Shown: piece after piece, positions 14,533 to 18,735 of the stretch
How positions within the stretch are numbered: position 1 is the stretch's first letter
How the letters are laid out: each line of letters opens with the position of its first letter
Assembly: GCA_052390275.1 (NCBI GenBank)
Contig: JBQTHD010000029.1
Coordinates: 1-18,735 of the forward strand
Source: JBQTHD01 sp052390275
GTDB taxonomy: Bacteria; Actinomycetota; Acidimicrobiia; Acidimicrobiales; AC-14
Direction of reading: 5' to 3'
DNA: 18,735 nucleotides
The notes under the pieces: generated by a model
Seen by the model: the letters and a program-made list of their open reading frames with translations, nothing else
The model's database searches: none
Told to the model about the DNA's origin: nothing
Position numbers and translations under genes: made by a program

Positions 14533-14948
14533 TCTGCGTCCCCGACCCGGCCGTTGGTGGCCAGGGCGTAGACCGGGCAACCCTCCTGGCAGTCGCTGTC
14601 GGACCCCTCGGGGGGAAAACAGTGGGGGCATTCGGGACCGCACTCGCCATGGTTCGGCCGCATCAGGTCCTCGAAGGAGGAGGCGAACTCCAGAGCCCCT
14701 TCCCGGGCTCCGGCCTCGGAGAGCATGTACCGGTCGCCGATGGCGTCGAGGTAGCCCTCCTCGACCAGTTGGTCCAGGTAGCCGATGCCGGTGGAGGCAT
14801 CCACGCCGAGGAAGCGCTCCACCAGGGAGGCATCGACGTCCTGTCCGAAACCTTCGCCCCGCATCCAATACATGACCTGGAGGATCTCGCTCCTCCAGTA
14901 CATCGACTTGAGTGCTCCGCACTCAGGAGCATCGAGGATGTCCGACAT
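14529..14948 (-). CDS. Cys-rich winged-helix-like protein of the hydrogenase island
   Basis: ATG 14948 follows GGAGG at ideal spacing. The 139-residue product has a helical N-terminal part with Cys10 and aromatic residues (KSMYWRSEILQVMYWMRGEG). A region that looks like a small winged helix follows (about 40-90, LVERFLGVDASTGIGYLDQL, EEGYLDAIGDRYMLSEAG). The C-terminal segment holds His100 and Cys103, 107, 110, 120 and 124 (spacing CX3CX2CX9CX3C), suited to a metal or Fe-S cluster. No named family is recognised. Being the first gene of the operon with PadR and the CooC-like ATPase, divergent from the hydrogenase, it could be a metal or redox sensor or a ferredoxin-like helper. Confidence 0.8.
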   Translation of the reverse strand: MSDILDAPECGALKSMYWRSEILQVMYWMRGEGFGQDVDASLVERFLGVDASTGIGYLDQLVEEGYLDAIGDRYMLSEAGAREGALEFASSFEDLMRPNHGECGPECPHCFPPEGSDSDCQEGCPVYALATNGRVGDAE

Positions 14949-15007
14949 GGCGCCTCCAGACTCACCCGCCGCGACGCCCCTAGGGTGGCGGCTCATCTCT
15001 ATTTGGT

Positions 15008-15082
15008 CGTTCCGAGCAGTGGCTGCTCCGTAGGGCCGTTCCTAGCACCGGCCGTTCCGAGCAGGGTGCCCGTTCTGTGCGG
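15008..15082. repeat. Four imperfect 12-bp direct repeats in the divergent promoter region
   Basis: CGTTCCGAGCAG occurs exactly at 15008-15019 and 15053-15064, and with changes at 15037-15048 (CGTTCCTAGCAC) and 15071-15082 (CGTTCTGTGCGG). Spacings are 29, 16 and 18 bases. They lie between the start of the Cys-rich/PadR/CooC-like operon and the predicted hydrogenase promoter, as expected for activator or repressor sites serving one or both. Confidence 0.65.
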
Positions 15083-15100
15083 AAGTGGATTCACGGCGAC

Positions 15101-15130
15101 CTGACGTCGCCCTGGTGATAGGTGTAGAGT
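15101..15130 (+). promoter_or_regulatory. Predicted promoter of the hydrogenase structural genes
   Basis: CTGACG (15101-15106), an 18-base spacer and TAGAGT (15125-15130) form a plausible sigma-70-type pair. Transcription from about 15137 would give an untranslated leader of about 200 bases before the ATG at 15339. The leader (15138-15325) is less GC-rich near 15160-15185 and contains no supported gene. Confidence 0.45.
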
Positions 15131-15137
15131 ACACCTA
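15119..15137. promoter_or_regulatory. Perfect 19-bp palindrome TAGGTGTAGAGTACACCTA, probable operator
   Basis: Eight-base arms TAGGTGTA/TACACCTA flank a 3-base centre, and the site overlaps the predicted -10 box of the hydrogenase promoter. A dimeric repressor bound here would block RNA polymerase. The two PadR regulators encoded next door are the obvious candidates, because the family binds palindromes of this size; the pairing is inference. Confidence 0.6.
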
Positions 15138-15338
15138 CCAGTCTCGCTTCCGACACGCGAAGTTGATCAATTTGATCCAATCAACGAGCGTGCCGGGAAC
15201 GACACAGTTGCTCCGCAAAGAACTTGTTCCTTACAAGAGGGTGCTGGACCGGGTGTGGCGGTCGGGCTTCGGACCGAAAGTCATCCACCCAGGGTCGGGC
15301 ACCGGATTCATCAGCATCCGATCCTAAGGGGGGTCTCC

Positions 15339-16713
<1,375 letters not shown>

Positions 16714-16715
<2 letters not shown>

Positions 16716-16782
16716 ATCCAGACGGCCCAGATCCAGACGCCCAGATCCAGACGCCCAGATCTCGCCCAGATAATCCAGACGG
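16714..16782. repeat. 14-bp tandem repeats between the hydrogenase subunit genes
   Basis: Units of AGATCCAGACGCCC occur exactly at 16729-16742 and 16743-16756, as a 15-base variant from 16714 (starting inside the hhyS stop codon), and as degenerate copies at 16757 and 16768. The array fills most of the 94-base gap and ends 10 bases before AGGAGG of the large subunit. It probably arose by slippage; it may tune coupling or mRNA processing between the subunits. Confidence 0.8.
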
Positions 16783-16809
16783 CTCGCATATCAGGAGGCA
16801 AGACCACCC

Positions 16810-18726
16810 ATGTGTTTCAAGAACCTTCCTATCCAATTCGATGAATCGGGTAAGGCCAGCCTCAAGGAGGGGGTGACCAACCCCTACTCGGTCAACGCCG
16901 CCGAGCCTCGGGGCTTCGTCCGCCGCCGCAGTGGCCCCGGGGCCCAGTTGGCCGCCCCGCCCCGCCTGCGGGACTGGAACATCGACCCCATGACCCGGGT
17001 GGCCGGCGCTTTGGCCGTCCACACCGTGTTGGACCTGGAGAACCGCAAGGCCGTGGACGCCCACAGCCGGGCCATGTTGTTCCGGGGCTACGAGATCATC
17101 CTGGAGGGTCGTGACCCCCGCGACGCCATCGACATCTCCAGCCGGGCCTGCGGCGTGTGTGGTGGCGTTCACGCCTCCTGCTCGTCGCTGTGCATCGAGC
17201 AGGCCTTCGGGGTCTGCCCCCCGCCGCTTGGCATCGAGGTCCGCAACCTGGGCGAGGTGGCCGAGATGTTCTACGACCACCCCTTGCACCTGGGCCTTCT
17301 GTCGGGGCCGGACTACTCCACCTCCATCGTGAGTGTGACCAACCCCGAACTGGTGACCCGGGCGGAGAAGACGCTCGCTCCCCACGGCGACATCCACGGC
17401 TACACCACCATCAAAGACATCATGGACGCCATGAACCCCCTCACGGGCAAGTACTACCTCGAAGCCCTCGAGTGGACCCGGGTGGGCCGGATCATGTGCA
17501 TGCTCATGTTCGGCAAGTACCCGCACCCCTCCACCTTGGTGCCCGGCGGTGTGTCCACCACCATCACCACCTCGAGCTTCAACGAGTACTACGCCCAGTT
17601 GGGCAAGATCATGGACTGGTGCAAGGTCATGCCCCGCATCTGGGACGACCTCATGGACTTCTTCCTCGACGCCAACCCGGCCTACGAGATGGTCGGAGCC
17701 CGGCCCACCAACCTGGCCCAGTCCGGCATCTGGGACGACTCCGAGGCCTACGACGCCACCTATGCCAACTGCAACGCCTGGGGCAACCGCCGCTGGGCCA
17801 AGCCGGGCATGATCATCGAGGGCAAGCTGGTCACCACCAACCTGACCGACATCAACATGGGCTTCGAGGAGTTCATCGAGCACTCCTTCTACGAGGACTG
17901 GACCCGCACCAACGGTCCCGCCGGCCAAGGCTACGGCCGCACCGGTTCCTCGGTGAAGTTCGCCACCGACCCCCTGGGCAACCCGCTGAGCCCGTATCAC
18001 CCGTGGAACAAGCGCACCATCCCCAAGCCCACGGCCACCAACTTCAAGGAGCGCTACACCTGGGACACCGCTCCCCGCTGGGACCGCCAGGTCGTCGAGA
18101 CCGGCACCTACGGGCGTATGTGGACCACGGCTCTGGCCGGCAACACCCAGGACAACCCCTTCTTCGAGGCCACCGGCGACGGGCTGAGGATGATCCTGCC
18201 CCGTCACGCTCTGCCCGAGACCGAGTTGTTCTGGCCGGTGCCTCGGACCCTCAGCGCCCTCGAGCGCAACCGGGCCCGGTCCTACGCCTGTGCCTTCACC
18301 GCCGCCATTGGCATGAACTGCCTGCTCAAGGCCTTTGAGTACTGGCGCCGGGGCGAGACCAAGGTCCACACCCCCTTCAAGGTCCCCAAGGACCACCGCA
18401 TCGCGGCGGGCTTCTGGGAGGCCGGTCGGGGTTGGCTGGTCCACCACATGGAGATCGACAAGGGCCGCATCCTCAACTACCAGATCACCACTCCCTCCAC
18501 CCTCAACGCCGCCCCCACCGACCCCTTTGGTGGTCTTGGGCCCTACGAGCAGGCCATCGTCGACACCCCCATCCTCGAGTCGGTTCCCGACGACCAGGTC
18601 AAGGGCATCGACATCCTGCGGGCCATCCGCAGCTTCGACCCCTGCATGCCCTGCACCACCCACATGGACACCGGGGCCGGCACCATCGTGCGGGAGGTCA
18701 ACTCCTGCGGATGCACGCTGGAGTAG
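16810..18726 (+). CDS. hhyL: [NiFe] hydrogenase large subunit, group 1h (high-affinity) type
   Basis: The 638-residue catalytic subunit binds the NiFe(CN)2CO centre through RACGVCGGVH (Cys114, Cys117, His121) and DPCMPCTTH (Cys612, Cys615, His618). A 20-residue C-terminal peptide follows His618 and is expected to be cut off by a maturation protease after nickel insertion; it contains Cys633 and Cys635. The long insert regions and the sequence around the L1 and L2 motifs fit the high-affinity, O2-insensitive group that oxidises atmospheric H2. ATG 16810 is preceded by AGGAGG at 16793-16798, a slightly long 11-base gap. It is cotranscribed with the small subunit across a repeat-filled 94-base gap. 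No protease gene is in the window. Confidence 0.95.
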   Translation: MCFKNLPIQFDESGKASLKEGVTNPYSVNAAEPRGFVRRRSGPGAQLAAPPRLRDWNIDPMTRVAGALAVHTVLDLENRKAVDAHSRAMLFRGYEIILEGRDPRDAIDISSRACGVCGGVHASCSSLCIEQAFGVCPPPLGIEVRNLGEVAEMFYDHPLHLGLLSGPDYSTSIVSVTNPELVTRAEKTLAPHGDIHGYTTIKDIMDAMNPLTGKYYLEALEWTRVGRIMCMLMFGKYPHPSTLVPGGVSTTITTSSFNEYYAQLGKIMDWCKVMPRIWDDLMDFFLDANPAYEMVGARPTNLAQSGIWDDSEAYDATYANCNAWGNRRWAKPGMIIEGKLVTTNLTDINMGFEEFIEHSFYEDWTRTNGPAGQGYGRTGSSVKFATDPLGNPLSPYHPWNKRTIPKPTATNFKERYTWDTAPRWDRQVVETGTYGRMWTTALAGNTQDNPFFEATGDGLRMILPRHALPETELFWPVPRTLSALERNRARSYACAFTAAIGMNCLLKAFEYWRRGETKVHTPFKVPKDHRIAAGFWEAGRGWLVHHMEIDKGRILNYQITTPSTLNAAPTDPFGGLGPYEQAIVDTPILESVPDDQVKGIDILRAIRSFDPCMPCTTHMDTGAGTIVREVNSCGCTLE

Positions 18727-18735
18727 TTCCCCACA

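Noticed and set aside
15085..15327. 80-codon open frame in the hydrogenase leader
   Set aside because: It has no good ribosome binding site, an unconvincing composition, and overlaps the predicted promoter and operator. It is treated as chance.

Overview
The window is GC-rich throughout, with many GTG/TTG starts, tightly overlapping genes and a SenX3/RegX3/PhoU-type phosphate module. Together these point to an actinobacterium. The high-affinity type of [NiFe] hydrogenase and its layout would fit an uncultured or acidimicrobial lineage, but the genus cannot be told from sequence alone.

Left edge (1-1040): the last 39 codons of an IS30-like transposase, then in the same frame a PD-(D/E)XK nuclease resembling an orphan restriction enzyme. 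This looks like a mobile or defence remnant. Next (1296-4174, minus strand) comes a sensor kinase - response regulator - PhoU unit. The kinase has no membrane segment, and four 21-bp tandem repeats plus a PHO-box-like direct repeat lie upstream of it. A J-domain protein with a C-terminal four-cysteine zinc site follows (4595-5122, plus). Then come two small single-span membrane proteins behind a good promoter (5272-5900), an unrecognised 163-residue protein (6125-6616) and an apparently leaderless YceI-family protein (6758-7315).

The right 60% is a hydrogenase island. Minus-strand maturation genes are read in the order hypC-hypD-hypE-hypF (12454 to 7353), with 4-bp and 1-bp overlaps at C/D and D/E. 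Upstream of them, also on the minus strand, are a PadR-family regulator (12625-13104) and an overlapping three-gene operon: a Cys-rich winged-helix-like protein (14948-14529), a second PadR (14532-14113) and a CooC-like nickel-handling ATPase with a CxC motif (14116-13334). On the plus strand a divergent region of about 390 bp (14949-15338) drives the hydrogenase small subunit (15339-16715) and large subunit (16810-18726). Both have the motifs of the O2-insensitive, H2-scavenging group 1h (formerly group 5) enzymes.

Proposed working model. HypF and HypE make the cyanide ligands, and HypC/HypD assemble the Fe(CN)2CO unit. Nickel would be added by HypA/HypB encoded elsewhere or, as a hypothesis, with help from the CooC-like ATPase. 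The PadR pair and the Cys-rich protein could control the hydrogenase promoter, where a perfect 19-bp palindrome overlaps the predicted -10 box and four 12-bp direct repeats lie just upstream. The small membrane proteins and the 163-residue protein are candidates for linking the soluble hydrogenase to the membrane quinone pool, but nothing in their sequence proves it. hypA, hypB and the maturation endopeptidase are not in this window.
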